Position numbers and translations under genes: made by a program
Assembly: GCA_946811185.2 (NCBI GenBank)
Contig: OX328111.1
Location: forward strand, 41,900,388 to 41,964,387
Direction: 5' to 3'
Source: Hippopus hippopus
Taxonomy: Eukaryota; Mollusca; Bivalvia; Cardiida; Cardiidae
DNA: 64,000 bases
Part shown: positions 35,380 to 48,700 of the stretch, one piece after another
Position numbering within the stretch: position 1 is the first letter of the stretch
Layout: each line of letters begins with the position of its first letter
The notes under the pieces: model-generated
What the model was told of the DNA's origin: nothing
Seen by the model: the letters and a program-made list of their open reading frames with translations, nothing else
Databases searched by the model: none

Positions 35380-35769
35380 AGTTGTCCTGTAGTACAAATC
35401 AAATATAGACTATTTCACGAGATTTTTCTTTGAAATGATAGGTAATTGCTGGAAAGGGGAGAAATTGTTTGTTTCACATCATGTTCAAATGCCTTCTTTC
35501 TCAGTACGTGAAAACACAGGCAAAGGGATTCAAACATCACTATCTTTAACCCGTTACCACTTAATCCCAAGTTTTCACTACCCACAAAAAGAGAAGGCCT
35601 TTGAAAACAGGCAAAAGAGATTAATGCTGTTTACGGACATTTTCTCCTTTTGCCAAAATATTTTCTACTCTGTCTTGGACAAATAACAACATTTGGGCCA
35701 AAATTAATGACACCTGCTTTTAATTTGAAGGAGGCTGAATAGTTATAATATTTAGTAAAAAGAGATAAT
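35380..35769. mobile_element. pbM1, two eroded copies
   Basis: '-' partial 35380-35540; '+' 35546-35769 with altered right end. Confidence 0.62.
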
Positions 35770-35815
35770 TGAATTAAAAAACCTAATTAGGAAAAGTGTG
35801 AAAGTGTTCACTGCA

Positions 35816-36375
35816 CTAACCCTTTACAAAACAAATTGATGTTTCAACAACCCATCGTGGCCATGGGTAAAAGGCTTCGGAAAAGTTTGCAGGAAAAGTA
35901 GAAAATGATGATTAATAGCATTTTCTGCTTTGCCTTTAATGTTCTCTACTCTTTTACAGACCAATTCAATCATCTTAGCCATTTCTATTGGCTGTCTGCT
36001 ACTGCTTTTGATTTCAGTGAGTTTAAACTTTAATAGCAGAGTCCAGGTAGCTCAGTCAGTAGTGTGCAGGACTTGAAAACAGGGGGTCGTGAGTTTGATC
36101 CCTGGCTCAGCCAATTTTCTTTCAGAGGATTGATTATAGTCATTGCGACAGGATTCATGCCTCTCCCACCGCTGACTATTGTCTCGACAATGGTTATGTG
36201 GGAAAGCAGCCAGTGGCTTGGAAAGAAAATTGTGTGGAGTATTGGTAAAAGAGACTCCAGGAAAGCATGGATAGGTGCACTGGCCACCACGATATAACTG
36301 AAATAATGTTGAAAACAGCGTTAAACACCATACAGTCAATCAACATTAAACTTTAATAATGTGGTAAAGGGTTAA
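35816..36375 (+). mobile_element. pbM1 split by a SINE
   Basis: 35816-36034 and 36346-36375 join across the SINE target duplication TTAAACTTTAAT. Confidence 0.85.
36035..36345 (+). mobile_element. tRNA-derived SINE, family A, complete with target duplication
   Basis: The head has A-box-like TAGCTCAGTCAG and B-box-like GAGTTTGATCC. The body has AAGCAGCCAGTGGCTTGGAA and GCATGGATAGGTGCACTGGC. The tail is GAAATAATGTTGAAAACAGC with CAATCAAC. TTAAACTTTAAT occurs at 36023-36034 and 36346-36357, so retrotransposition into a pbM1 copy is clear. Confidence 0.9.
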
Positions 36376-36391
36376 AATACTGTCACTCTTG

Positions 36392-36612
36392 TTAACCCTT
36401 TACCAGGCAAGAAAATTATAGACATGTCTAAGTTGAAAGCATTTGCAGACACAAAATTAAATGTTGTTCAAATAATGAGATTTGTCTCTAACTGTATAGA
36501 AAATATTGTGGGAAAAGGAGAAAGAACTGGTTACCACTATTTCCTCCATTCTCTAAAATGTTTTCAAAATTGTCCTTCTTCAGGGTTGTTAATGCTCAGG
36601 ATTGTGTAGTTT
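36392..36612 (-). mobile_element. pbM1
   Basis: Palindrome diverged at the centre (AGAACTGGTTACC). Confidence 0.75.
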
Positions 36613-36665
36613 AAGGCTGGTATTAATGACTGTAAGGCCTAATTTGATATAACTCTGTATAAATA

Positions 36666-37301
36666 ACTAGATTCCTTGTTTTAATGACCCTGAGAGAGAA
36701 AGCACTTTTTAAAAGTCTTTACCAAACAACAAAATTTTAAACCTGTCTAAACTGAAAGCTTTTGCTGACAACAAAATCAATGTGACTCAGATACTGAAAT
36801 TTATTTATGTATTTGAAAAGATATAAAAAAACATTGTGGGCAAAGGAGGAAATGCTGGTTAACAGCTATTTCTCTTTTTCCCAGAATGATTTCAAAAGGC
36901 TTCTTCCTCTGGGTTGTAAAAAGTTGGGCTTGCGTGGTATAGGGTTAAGACTAAATAGAAAATGGAAGAAAAACCAGGTACAGTGTCTGCTTTTCCCATA
37001 GTGTTTTTTACCCTTTTGATGGATTAGTCCTATCATTTTGATCAACACTGATTTTGCCTTGTTGTCTTAACCCTTCACCAGACCACAAAATTTTAGCCTT
37101 GTCCAAATTGAAAGCATTTGCAGACGACATTTTTAGTGTGGCTCAAACAGTACGATTTTTCTTTGATAGGGTAGAAAACATTGTGAAAAAAGGAGAAAAT
37201 GCTGATTACCAGCATTTTCTCCTTTTCCAACAATGTTTTCTAAAGGCTTCTTTCCCAAGGTTGTTAAAAGTCACTGTCGGCATTGTGCGGTAAAGGATTA
37301 A
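36666..37301. mobile_element. pbM1 array
   Basis: '+' left fragment 36666-36712; '-' 36713-36948; '+' right part 36945-37070; '-' 37067-37301. TTAA is shared at 36945 and 37067. Confidence 0.8.
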
Positions 37302-37427
37302 GTATTAAGAAATCATCTTTGAGCTGTCTTCAAAAGAGGACCAGACACAAAAATATTGGAAAGTTTTGTGACATTCTATCTGTTTACTGTTCCTTATTGA
37401 ACCCTCTGTTGTTGATAAATTACTAGT

Positions 37428-37850
37428 TTAACCCTTTGCCACTCTGTCACAATCCCAAGTTTAACAACCTTTGATTGATTGTTAGGTGTTTAACGCCGTT
37501 TTCAACATTATTTCAGTTAAATCGCAACGGCCAGTGTATCTGTCCATGCTTTCCTGAAGTCTCTTTTACCAGTACTCCGCACAATATTCTTTCCAAGCCA
37601 CTGGCTGCTTTCCCACATGACCATTGTCAAAACAATGGTCAGCATTCGGAGAAGAAAACAACCTTTAGAAAGGAGACATTTGAAAATATTGTGCGTAATT
37701 TGTAAAGGAGGTTTTCCTTTTCTTACAACATTTTCTGCCCATTTTGGGACAAATCTCATTTTATCAATGTTTAATTTGTTTTCTGCAACTCTTTTGAACT
37801 TGGCTGACTTTACAATTTTCTCTCTTATAATTTACAGACAAATTTCATTG
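37428..37850 (+). mobile_element. pbM1 split by a SINE
   Basis: Left arm 37428-37472, remainder from 37657, with AACAACCTTT duplicated. Confidence 0.78.
37473..37656 (-). mobile_element. SINE family A, head-truncated, with target duplication
   Basis: Starts at its tail (TGATTGATTG) and stops inside the body. AACAACCTTT at 37463-37472 recurs at 37657-37666. Inserted in a pbM1 copy. Confidence 0.86.
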
Positions 37851-38062
37851 TTTGAGCCAAGTTGAACATGTCATCAGATTCTGCAAATACTCTTCAATTG
37901 GAAGAGCTATATTATTTTTGTCTGGTGATATTTTGCATTTGCAGACAAATTCAGTTTTACTCAAATTACGGAAATATTTCTTTGAAAGGATAGAAAAAAA
38001 ATGTTGGCAGAGGAGAAAATACTGCCATCTGCTTTTAATATGAAATTCTGTGGTCTGGTAAA

Positions 38063-38712
38063 GAGTTGACAAAATTTTAGATTAATCCAAATTGAAAACA
38101 TTTGCAGACAACAAATAAAATTTGACTCTCAATCAGAAATTATATTTGGATGAGTAGAAAACATGGTGAGAAAAGGAGAAAATGCTTGTTACCAGCATTT
38201 GCTCCTTTTCTGCAATGCTTTCTAAAGCCTTCTTGTACAGGAATTTCTAACCCTTTACCACACAATCCCAAGTTTTAACGACACTTAAGAAGACGACTTA
38301 AAAACATAGTGGGAAAAGGAGAAAATTCTGACAACCAGAATTTCTTCTTTTTCTGCAATATGTTATACCCTATCTAAGGCAGAAATCATTTTTTAAGAAA
38401 CGTTTCTTTTTGTTGTCTGCAAATTTGGTCAAGTCCAAAGTTTTGACATTCGGTAAAGAGTTACAACTCTGATTGTGAGGTAAAGATTTATACTATCAAT
38501 TTTATTCACTTTTATATGTATCCAAATAAGAAGGATTTGCAGAAGACAAATCAAATACTGCTTCATTGATTGGATTTGTCTTAGAAAAGGTAAAAAGTAT
38601 TGTGGGAAAAGGAGAAAATGCTGGTTACCAGCATTCTCTCCTTTTTCCACAATGCTTTCCAAAATCTTCTTACTCAAGGTTGTTAAAAGTCAGGTTGTGT
38701 GGTAAAGAGTTA
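38063..38712. mobile_element. pbM1, three copies
   Basis: '-' 38063-38250; '+' 38248-38463; '-' 38490-38712. The last keeps the best palindrome. Confidence 0.78.
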
Positions 38713-38904
38713 CCCACATATTACCAAGACCCCCCTCTTGTCAAAGACGTAGCCAGAAGGAATTGATTTATGGTCTCGTCTGTATTGTATGGAGCTTATT
38801 TTTGAGACAGAGGTCTTGCAGTTCAATTGATGTTTTATTCTCTGCTGTATACATGTAGGATGTTCAATTTCTTTGCGTTTTTTATGTTGGGTGTTTAGCC
38901 CTTT

Positions 38905-39135
38905 TGTACCAGAGGTCCTGCGTGGCTCAGTGGTTAAGTGTGGGACTTGTAAACTGGAGGCCCTGAGCTTGAACCGCACTGGATCCACTGGGCTTTTTCG
39001 TGGGAGCGTCCCTGGGCAAGACACTTCAGAGCCCTAGCCTAGTACTGGTTAAACCCAGGAGACATGAATATGTGAGCTGTCGCTGTGATATGACTGAAAT
39101 ATTGTTGAAAGTGGCATAAAACATCATTCAATCAA
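38905..39135 (+). mobile_element. SINE family B, full length
   Basis: GGTCCTGCGTGGCTCAGTGG, B box GCTTGAACCGC, then GGATCCACTGGGCTTTTTCG and the tail GAAATATTGTTGAAAGTGGC. Confidence 0.84.
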
Positions 39136-39137
39136 TC

Positions 39138-39332
39138 CTTTATACCAACAAAACTATAGACTTGTCTGATTCCAAAGTATTACAGACGGCAATTTAAATT
39201 TGGCTCAGATGTTGGAATTCCTCTTTGAAAGGTATGAAAATATCGTGGGAAAAGGAGCATTTTGTTGTTTTTTTCCTACAATGCATTTAACAGCCTTCTT
39301 TCTCAATGTCATTAAAAGTTGGGATTGTATGG
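39138..39332 (-). mobile_element. pbM1, eroded, upstream of mib2
   Basis: Palindrome largely lost at 39245-39285. Lies between a SINE and the first coding exon of mib2. Confidence 0.65.
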
Positions 39333-39475
39333 CTATCTTCCCCAGGATCATTAATAGTTAGGACTTTTTTTGAAAGGGTTTATTGAACTTTATAATCTGC
39401 AATAGCTCAAGTCTAAAACTTGTTAGTGGGGCATAGAGTGCAGATCACTATATTTTTCATTCTGTGTATTTATAG

Positions 39476-39510
39476 GTACAATGTAAAGAAACAAGAGCTC
39501 CCACAGAAGT
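39476..39510 (+). other. mib2: mib2 5' UTR part of first coding exon
   Basis: TTTATAG at 39469-39475 looks like a splice acceptor. The bases that follow contain an in-frame TAA at 39484-39486 before the ATG, so coding cannot extend upstream. At least one non-coding exon therefore probably lies farther left; I could not place it. Confidence 0.45.
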
Positions 39511-39733
39511 ATGGAGGTTGGCCTAAGAGTTGTGCGAGGGCCTGACTGGAAATGGGGGAACCAGGATGATGGAGAAGGCCATGTGGGAACCGTCGTAGAA
39601 ATAGGGAAACCAGGCAGTACAACTTCCCCTGATAAAACTGTAGTGGTTCAGTGGGACTCGGGGTCAAGGACAAATTACAGAGTTGGTTACCAAGGAGCTT
39701 ATGACCTTAGAATATATGACAATGCAGCTATTG
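39511..39733 (+). CDS. mib2: mib2 exon 1: first MIB/HERC2 domain
   Basis: Encodes 74 residues plus one base, opening [20 protein letters not shown]. The GxVVRGPDWxWGxQDGG signature and the closing [17 protein letters not shown] are diagnostic of Mind bomb MIB/HERC2 domains, which bind the Notch ligand tail. Donor GTAGGA is slightly weak. Confidence 0.93.
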
Positions 39734-42700
39734 GTAGGACTTTGGTTTAAATTCATTTAAAAAGTTAACAAAAGACAGAGCAACCTGGCAACTTTTGGCC
39801 TGTTTATAAAATTCAAATTTTCTGCCAGCAACTAACTCTTGGACCAACAGTTTCTTACTGTACAGTAACAGGTTGTCATCTTCTCAGTAATTCCCATATA
39901 TTAAAACTGTTTCGATTTAAAGTTGCATTTTAACACCCATACTGTTTACTCTTGGCTGCTATTGAGCCTTCAGTCATGCACAACAACAAACAGGCGATCA
40001 GTAAATGCACACTAGCCTTGCTGTCATGTCTTACAGGTATAAAACACCAGAATATCATTTGTGATGGGTGCAAGACCCAGGGTATACAAGGAATGAGATG
40101 GAAATGTACCAAATGTCACGACTTTGACCTTTGTACTCCATGTTACATGGCCGACAAACATGACCTTGGGCATTCCTTTCTGAGATTCGATACAGCTTCA
40201 TCAAAAGGGTAAGATTAATTCTGGTGTTGATCATTACCGGTACTTAAAGACGATCGCTACAGTTTTACTTTTTTTTGAAAACAATCAGAATTTCATGAAA
40301 CTTTGTGTGGTGATAGTATATTATCTGATCTACAAAAAGAGGAAATAAAAAAAGGGAGTCACCAGTTTTGGGAAAATTCTATGAATATTTAGTACACCCT
40401 GAATTGCGGCAGTTCAGGATGAAATTTCACCTATTAAAACTATGTCTATGTATATTTTTTTAAATGACAACAATTATAAGTGAATTTTATGTCATTGTAT
40501 TGGTGAAACATCAAATTTAATGAAAAAAATAATTTAGAGTATACTGAGTATCAATCTTTAAAAAAAAATACCCTTAACTTATGGCTAAAACACCTTTATT
40601 TTGGAAAAAAAACCAAAAAACCAAACAGTATCTTTTAAAGTTATTTTTTTTTAATGTTCTAACATTCAGATTTTTTTTATTTTTTCTATAAATGATATTC
40701 AGGTACTAAACTAAAAGAATCCGGCTTAAAACAAATAGGTCACCAACCTTATTTTTTAAGAAAATACATTTTAAGTTTGGGGGTGGGGCAATAACTAATG
40801 AGTAAATGTAGGGTTTGTCAAAGACAAAGACATTATATGAAGTAAATTATGTCAATTTTTTCAACAATTCAACAATGTTTAAAAGAATCAAGTTTGTTCG
40901 TCATAATAAACCAATCCATAGCATATAAATGTAATACTGATGTCAGCATTTAACCCATTACCAAACGACTAATTTTAGACTCTTCTAAATTTGACGCGTA
41001 TGCAGACGCTAAACCAAAACCTGGTATTCATGTATCACAGTCCTTTGATAGGTCAGAAATCATTGTGCGAAAAGGAAGAATCAGTCAGTAGGAGCAATTT
41101 CTCCTTTTGACATCAATGTTTTCTAATATTGTCTGCTGCAGACTCATCAAGCTAAGGGATAACCTGGTAAAGGAGAAAGAGTAACAGCCCCTTATTTTCT
41201 GCAAGTTACCAAGTGACATAATTTTGGACTAGACCAAACTGAAAGCATCTGCATCTGAAAAGATGTTTTAGCTCAACGATACGTCTGCCAGATAGAGCGC
41301 TAGTAGCATGTGTCCATATTTCCGTTGTTAGGTGACGTAGTTAGGTGATTCACTTTGACTTTCAGTCCGATCGTTTGAAAGTGTAATTTCGGATTCTTGC
41401 CTCACATATAATTATTTGGCTTGATTCAAATAGTTTTTTCTTCGTTTTGCAGACATGAAACGACCCGTTTTAATTCTTGGTTTATCCATTCTGCAGACAT
41501 TGACAAGTGTGGCAAGATCAACTGCGTTAGGTGCTCACCGTTTGGTGAGCGTGATAGTTACACGAAGCGCGATAATGGAAACTGTTGCGAACGTCGTTAA
41601 CATTTGTCGTAGAATTTGATTTGGTTTCGAGTTATCAACAAAGAGCAAGATTTTAGACTTGTCCAACTTGATAGCATTTGCTATAGACTACTATGTATAA
41701 ATATGAAATAGATGATAGGACTGTCTTTATTTTTTTACATAACAACAAAATTTTAAAACTGCCCAATTTGAAAGCATTTGCAGACAACAAATCAACTGTT
41801 TACCAAACGAAAAAGTTGACAAAATAAATTTAGCTCAAGTGATGATTTCTGTCTTTGATGGGATAGAAAAAATTGTGGGAAAAGCAGAAAATGCTAGTTT
41901 CAAGTATTTTAGGTCATTACAACTGGGTATTTTTTTGTAAATCGTTTAGAAAGAAAGAAAAGCTGAAAGAGTATACTCTTACAGTTGTTTTAACCCTTTA
42001 CCTAACAATTCTGGCTTTAAACACCCTGAAAAAGAAGCCTTCTGGAAACATTATTGGAAAAGAAGAAAATGCCGGTAACCAGCGTTTTCTCCTTTTCCCA
42101 CAGTGTTTTCTACACTTCCACAAGAATTTACAGTTTTTGAGTCACATTTTGTCATCTGCAATGCTTTCAATTTGGACAGATCCAAAATTTTGTTGTTTTA
42201 TAAAATTCCATTTACATTATTATCTTTGAAGCTTGAGCTATTGCTATATGTACATGTATGCTATAAATATAACCTCTTCTATTGGTTTTTAGTGTGTAGT
42301 GACTTGAAAGGATTTTTAGTTTTGCTGTTTCAAAGAAAAAGTCAAGTTATTGTCACAGCCCTGTCGTCGTCTGTGTCATTGTCGTGCAAAAACTGTGACA
42401 TATCTTCAAACTTGGACAAGTTGATCACTATCAAAAAGGGAGCCCATAAAACAAGGGCAGGTAACTATCAAAGGATTTTTGACATGGTTATGCCCCTTTT
42501 TATCTAGAGATTTTCATAGAAAATCAAGCATTTGCAGCCAAGTGTTGGCACCGGCATGTGGTGCTCTTGTTTTTCAAGTTTCTGTTCCATGCGCAGGAGT
42601 ATATTTTTTTTAATCTGAAATTTGTAACATAACCTGTGTTTAATTACAGAGTAAAAGTGCAGAAAAGACGAGACAGTGACAAGCTACAGACCTTGGGGAA

Positions 42701-45700
42701 TTTTACAGGTGCCCGAGTAGTCAGAGGCCCCGACTGGGACTGGGGCAACCAGGATGGTAAGCTACCTGTTGATTTTATCAACTGAGATAAAAGTTGACAC
42801 AGTTTATCTAACCATATTCCTCTGAAACTCCACCGGTCTGTCAAGGAATACTGAAATTTTTATTGCTTGATCATCCGAATGATCTTGACATCATGAATTT
42901 TAAAAAGCTTCCACTTTCCTGATCACCTTGTGCTGATGTCACACAATTTGTTACCCCACATCGAGTTTTAATTTGAATATTTTTTTCAAAACAACAGTTG
43001 AACATTTCCTTCCTGATGTATTAAGGAAATTATTGAAATAACATTTCATCTCAGACTCTAATATTTTATTTTCTCATCTAATCCAGTACCATGAATTTCA
43101 TCTTCTGTTTTGCATCTTTTCAAATGCCTATTTACCGTTTATAGGGAATATTTTAGCACATTTTCTGAGAGTTAATTCATGTGAATTATTATTCCCTGTT
43201 GGATTATGAATTGACATCAGGGCATGGCGATGGGGAAAATGCAGAAGCTTTTATAAAATTCGTGAAATGAGTGTCAATGCTTGGTTGCAAGGGTTATTTT
43301 ATACCTTCAAATGTCAGGGAACAATAGAACATTCATTTCTAAACCCATGTACACAAAGGTGAGGTTGTCTTTTCTGCTATCAGTTAAATATTCACTTTCA
43401 AAAAAAACAGGAAGTCAAATATTCTTCGACTTTGTTGCACACTTTGAGTTATTATATAAGATATAGAGGGATATGCCATTGTGCTATTTTTTAATTTTAG
43501 CAACAGTGTTCAATGTTAGACCAATGAAATTTTCAGTATTCTGTGATAGACCAATGGAACTTCAAAGGCCTGTGATTTAACCAGGAAAAAGAAAATCATA
43601 ATAATCTTGGCAAAATTTATGATATTTTTGCTGTAAGCTATAAGTCTGTCTGTTATTGTGTCAATCTTTGGACATGTACTAAGGAATACTTGTGTCTTGA
43701 ACTGGTTCCTCAGTTTTTCTCCACTGGTATTTGTATTTATCTGTTAAATACCGGTATACTTAGGCAAAAAACTATGCAGGTTTTTTTTTTGGGAGTGTCC
43801 TTTGGAAAGACACTTCGGCGGCCTTGCCTAGTACTGGTAAATCCCTGGTAATACATATATGAGCTTGCGCCATGATATGACTGAAATAATGTTGGAAGCA
43901 GAGTAAAAGACTATTCAGCCGGTCTGTCATTGATCAGATCCTGATGAAGATTCTTTACAAAACAATCTTGGGTTTTAATGACTCAGAGTAAGAAGCCTAT
44001 AGAAAACACTGTGGGAAAAGGAGAAAATTTTTGAGTCATGTTAATTTTGTCATCTGCAAATGCTTTCAATTTGGACCAGTCTAAAATTTTGTCATTTGGT
44101 AAAGAGTTAATAAACAGTAATAGACAAAGCAGTCTGTATGTTTAGTGGACAGTACTTACGGTCACCTTGAAAGGATCAGTGATTACCCTCACTGTCTCTT
44201 AATTAACCCTATCCAAAATGACAAAATTTTAAACTTGTGTGAACTCAAAGCATTTGCTGACAACAAATTAAATGTGACCAAGATAATGAGTTTTATCTTT
44301 AAAAGTTAAGAAAACAATGTGGGAAAAGGAGAAGATGCTGTTTGCCAGCATCTTTTCCTTTTTCTTCAGTGTTTTCAAAAGCCTTCTTCCTCAGGGCGTT
44401 AAAAGCTGGGATTGTGTGGTAAAGGGTTAATGCTACACTTGAGTGGTGTATTAACTCTTCACCACACGATCCAAGGTTTTTACGACCCTGAGAATGAAGC
44501 TTTTTGAAAACATTGTGAGAAAGGAGAATTTTCTCCCTTTCCCACAAAACTACCCTATCAAAGACAAATGCCATTTTTGGACCCACATTTTAAATTGTTG
44601 TGTGCAAATGCTTTCAATCTGGACAATTCTATATTTTTCTCTTGAGGTAAAGATTTAAAGGATTTTACCAAAAATATATTTGCTGTTTTTTTACCAAAAT
44701 GTACATTTTTTCCACGTACCACAATGTTTTTTATTGTATTCATATTTTGAATGTTATATCTCACTGACTATCTGTGATCTGTCCCAATTATTATTCTATT
44801 CAATAATCTATTTTAAATAAGGTGGTGAAGGGAAGATCGGAACTGTCACAGATGTAAGGGGCTGGGATTCAGAGTCGGGCCGAAGTGTTGCAGCAGTAAC
44901 ATGGTCATCGGGGTCCACCAATGTATACAGAGTGGGTCATAAAGGAAAAGTGGATCTGAAATATGTGAAGGCAGCTCCAGGAGGGAATTATTACAGAGAC
45001 CATTTACCAGTATTAGGTACATCGACAGAGTTTGAACTCTTGACCCTATATCAAACAATCACATATTTTAATGACTGTCAAAGATGATTTTCAAAAACAC
45101 TGTGGGAGGAGGAAAAAATGATGGTAACCAGCATTTTTAGCTGGGCTGTTTTTGAAGAAAATATGGGGGTATTGATATGGGCCTGTCATCATCATCATTT
45201 TGTAATATCTCTGAAATGACTAAAAATATTACTTAAAACTGGGCCAGCAGGTTACCAGCATTTTCTCCTTTTCTTACAATGTTTTCAAAAGGATTCATTC
45301 TTGGAATCATTAAAACTCAGGATTGTGTGGTAAAGGGTTGATATATTTTATAAGAGGTTCTGTGTAAATTCATATTGGGCTGGCTTTACACAATTTTAAA
45401 ATTTTAATTTGAGCTGAGCCCCAGTAGTGCAGTTGGCAGTGTACCGGACTTGAGAACATGAGGTCGCTGGTTTGAATCCCCAGCCTGGCCAATTTTTTTC
45501 TGAGGGCTGATGACAGGCATTGCAACAAGATTCATTCCTCTCTCACCACAAATCATTATTTGGATGCTAAAGGGAAAAATACTGTGGTGAGTGCTGGTAC
45601 CAGAAACTCCCAAGAAAGCATGAATAGGTTTATTGGCTGTCAGGAAGTTTTGAAATAATGTTGAAAACAAGCCTAAACACCAATCAATCATTAAAAATCT

Positions 45701-48700
45701 AATATAATTATGTTTATATAGGGGAGTTTCCAGAGGTAAACACACTACCTGGGATCACTCATCAGTTCAAGGTCGGGGACAAGGTCAAAGTGGATCTGGA
45801 AGTGGAAATTCTGAAGGCGATGCAGGAAGGGCATGGGGGATGGAACCCTAGAATGGCAGATGTGAGTAACAAAAAAATATGTATATTTTTTTTTTTTTCT
45901 TGAATTTTCAAAAGTGTTTCATAGAAAAGCCAAAGGGTAGTAAAAGGGATGGAATAAATTTTCAGACTCATTTTAAGCTTTGTTTGACCAACCATAAAGG
46001 TACTTTACAGAAATGGGACTGTCAAGGTAATTTTCAGAATTACTCTAAAGAATCTTGTTCCGTGAAAGTAACCTTGGCCACCAAACTAGGGAAATTAAAG
46101 AGAAAAAAGTTCAGAACTTATTCGGCATAGGTGTCATGCTCTTGAAAATGTGATGCATTTTACCAGGCAAGTCATTATATGATTATGGATCATAAAATCC
46201 ATTTTGTCTAACAACAGATTGAGTCGTGAGTTAGACTTGTCCTTTAAGATACAGAAAATTGACCAATAGCAAAATGTTCTGGCTCAGATCAGCCTGCATG
46301 GACTTCACAGGATGGCTGTGCTCGATACTTTTGCATGAAACACCCTTTTCACACTGAATGGGTCATTTCTTATAGATGCTGAATTGGGTATCAGTTACTG
46401 AAATGTGAGTTCAGCAAGTTCATGGCCCTTCATGGCCATCTTTTTAACATAGTTTTCTTTTCTAGAAAACTATCATTATATTCTTGTTTTTACCCACCCT
46501 ACCTTCTGTTTTCAAATTTTGCCCCAAGTTTCTGGACCCACCCTACCTTCTGTTTTCAAATTTTGCCCCAAGTTTCTAAGATATTAGTAATAATTTCAAT
46601 TTTTATCATTTTGTTGAAAGTGTTGTAATCTTCCTGTATGGAACAAGAACACCTTGAGCTTTCAAATTTTGCCCAGGGTTTCAAAAAGAAAAATTACCAA
46701 TAGTTTCAAAATTTGTTACAATTTACTCAGTTGAGTAGAATAGGGCCATCATAGCTCTCTTGTGTTTTATTTTCAGTATGTTGGTACAATAGGCACAGTG
46801 CATCGTATAACAGAGAGAGGTGATGTAAGGGTTCAGTATGAAGGCTGTTCAAACAGATGGACCTTCCATCCTGGAGCCCTAAAAAAGGTACCCATCAATA
46901 TTACTTTACTTCTTATCAAACAACAAAATTTTAGTCTCACACAAGTTCTATGTAATTGCAGACAACATTATGAAATGTGGCTCAACTTGTGATACTTGTC
47001 TTTTTGGACAAATAGAATATGATTTAAATGATGGAGTTGGTCTATGAAAGTGTGGAAAATATTATTGGAAAAGGAGAAAATGCTGGTTACCAGCATTTTC
47101 TCCTTTGCCAACAAGGTTTTCAAAAGCTTTCTTCCTCAGAATTATTTAAAGATGGGATTTTTGGTAAAGGGTCGATTTTTAAGGTTTTACACTTTGCCAA
47201 ACAGTCATGTGTTTTAAGGACAAGATGACTTGTGCTAACATCGTTTTTAAGGAGTGAATAATGGTAACCAGCATTTTCTCCTTTATCCACAATGTTTCTA
47301 CTCTCTTAAAGACAGAAGTCTTCCATTGGGCCACATTTGATCTGTGGTCTGTAAATTCATTCCATTTCAAAAAGTCTAAAGTTTTGTTGTTTTATAAAGA
47401 GTTCATTCTCTACCTGAATTTAAATGACTCTAAAGAACACCTTTGAAAACATTGTGGGAAAAGGAGAACATGCTTGTTACCAGGGTAACTCTGTACCAAA
47501 CCACAAAATTTTGGACACTACCAAATTCTAAGCATTTGCAGACTACAAACCAAATGTGGCTCTAATAATGCTTTCTGTCTTTCAGAAAACATCGTTGGAA
47601 AAGGAGAAAATAATGGTTACCAGCATTGTCTCCTTTTCACACAATGATTTCAAAAATGTCTTTTTACTCAGGGTTGTTAAAGCCTTGGATTGTGTGGTAC
47701 AGAGTTAATCAACTATGTCAAAATTTCAATAGTTTAAAGGCATAGTACATGTACCTTACCAAACAGTCCTATGTTTTAACAACTTTAAAGATGAAGTCTT
47801 TTGAAAATATTGTGAAAAAAAGAAGAAAATGTTGGTAAACAGCATTTTCTCCTTCTCCCACTATGTTTTCTACCCTTTCAGAGATGCACCACATTAATTG
47901 AGCCACATATATTTTGTTACCAGCAACTGCACTGGATTTAGATGAGTAAAAAATTTCATCATATGGTAAAGAATTAACATAGGGTAAAGAGTTAACTCTT
48001 TACCAAACGACAAAATTTTAGACTGGTCCAAATTGAAAGCACTTGCAGACGACAAAATCAGTGTGACTCAAAAATCGAAACTTGACTTTAGAAGAGTAGA
48101 AAACATTGTGGGAAAAGGAGAAAATGCTGGTTACCAGCATTTTCTCCTTTTCCCACATTGTTTTCAGAAGGCTTCTTCCTCTGGGTAGTAAAAACCAGGG
48201 ATTGTTTGGTAAAGGGTTAAGAATTTGAGATCTTATGAAAAAATAATCTACCAAGCATTGCATTGATTAATATTGAGAAGGTGCTTTTTGCAGACTTAAT
48301 GGATAAAAACTAGGTTGCACTGATTATGAAATGTTATAGTGACATACATAGAGGATATTTGTTTTTTTCAGTGAAAGATCGAAATTTATTTCATCGAGTG
48401 AACATCATCGGTAATATTTTCACGAGTGGCATAGCCACGAGTGAAAATATTACTGATGGTGTTCACAAATATTCTATTTATTTCGTGCTTTTAACCCTCT
48501 CTGGGAGGAACTTTATCAAAATCCCCAGTACAGTCTTTTCAGTTATTCCCCGTGGCGTACCCCCTCTGCATAGCAATGCATTACAATATTACGTCAAGCG
48601 CGAGAAATGTAAGGTAAATGACGTCATATTTTCATCTGGTTGTGAGTCACGCGCATTTTACCTAGGTAACTAGAATATAAAAGTCGGTATTTTCACTGGT

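Noticed and set aside
36043..36115. tRNA-like A and B boxes in SINE heads (also at 20990-21062, 38909-38980, 48804-48870)
   Set aside because: The boxes belong to repeated SINE heads with SINE bodies and tails attached; no cloverleaf with intact acceptor stem was found, so they are not called tRNA genes.
42103..42507. 134-codon open frame in mib2 intron 2
   Set aside because: It is composed of a pbM1 right arm followed by the GGTGCTCTTGTT repeat; no protein similarity recognised.
48326..48673. 115-codon open frame
   Set aside because: It crosses a dispersed inverted-repeat element with no recognisable domain.
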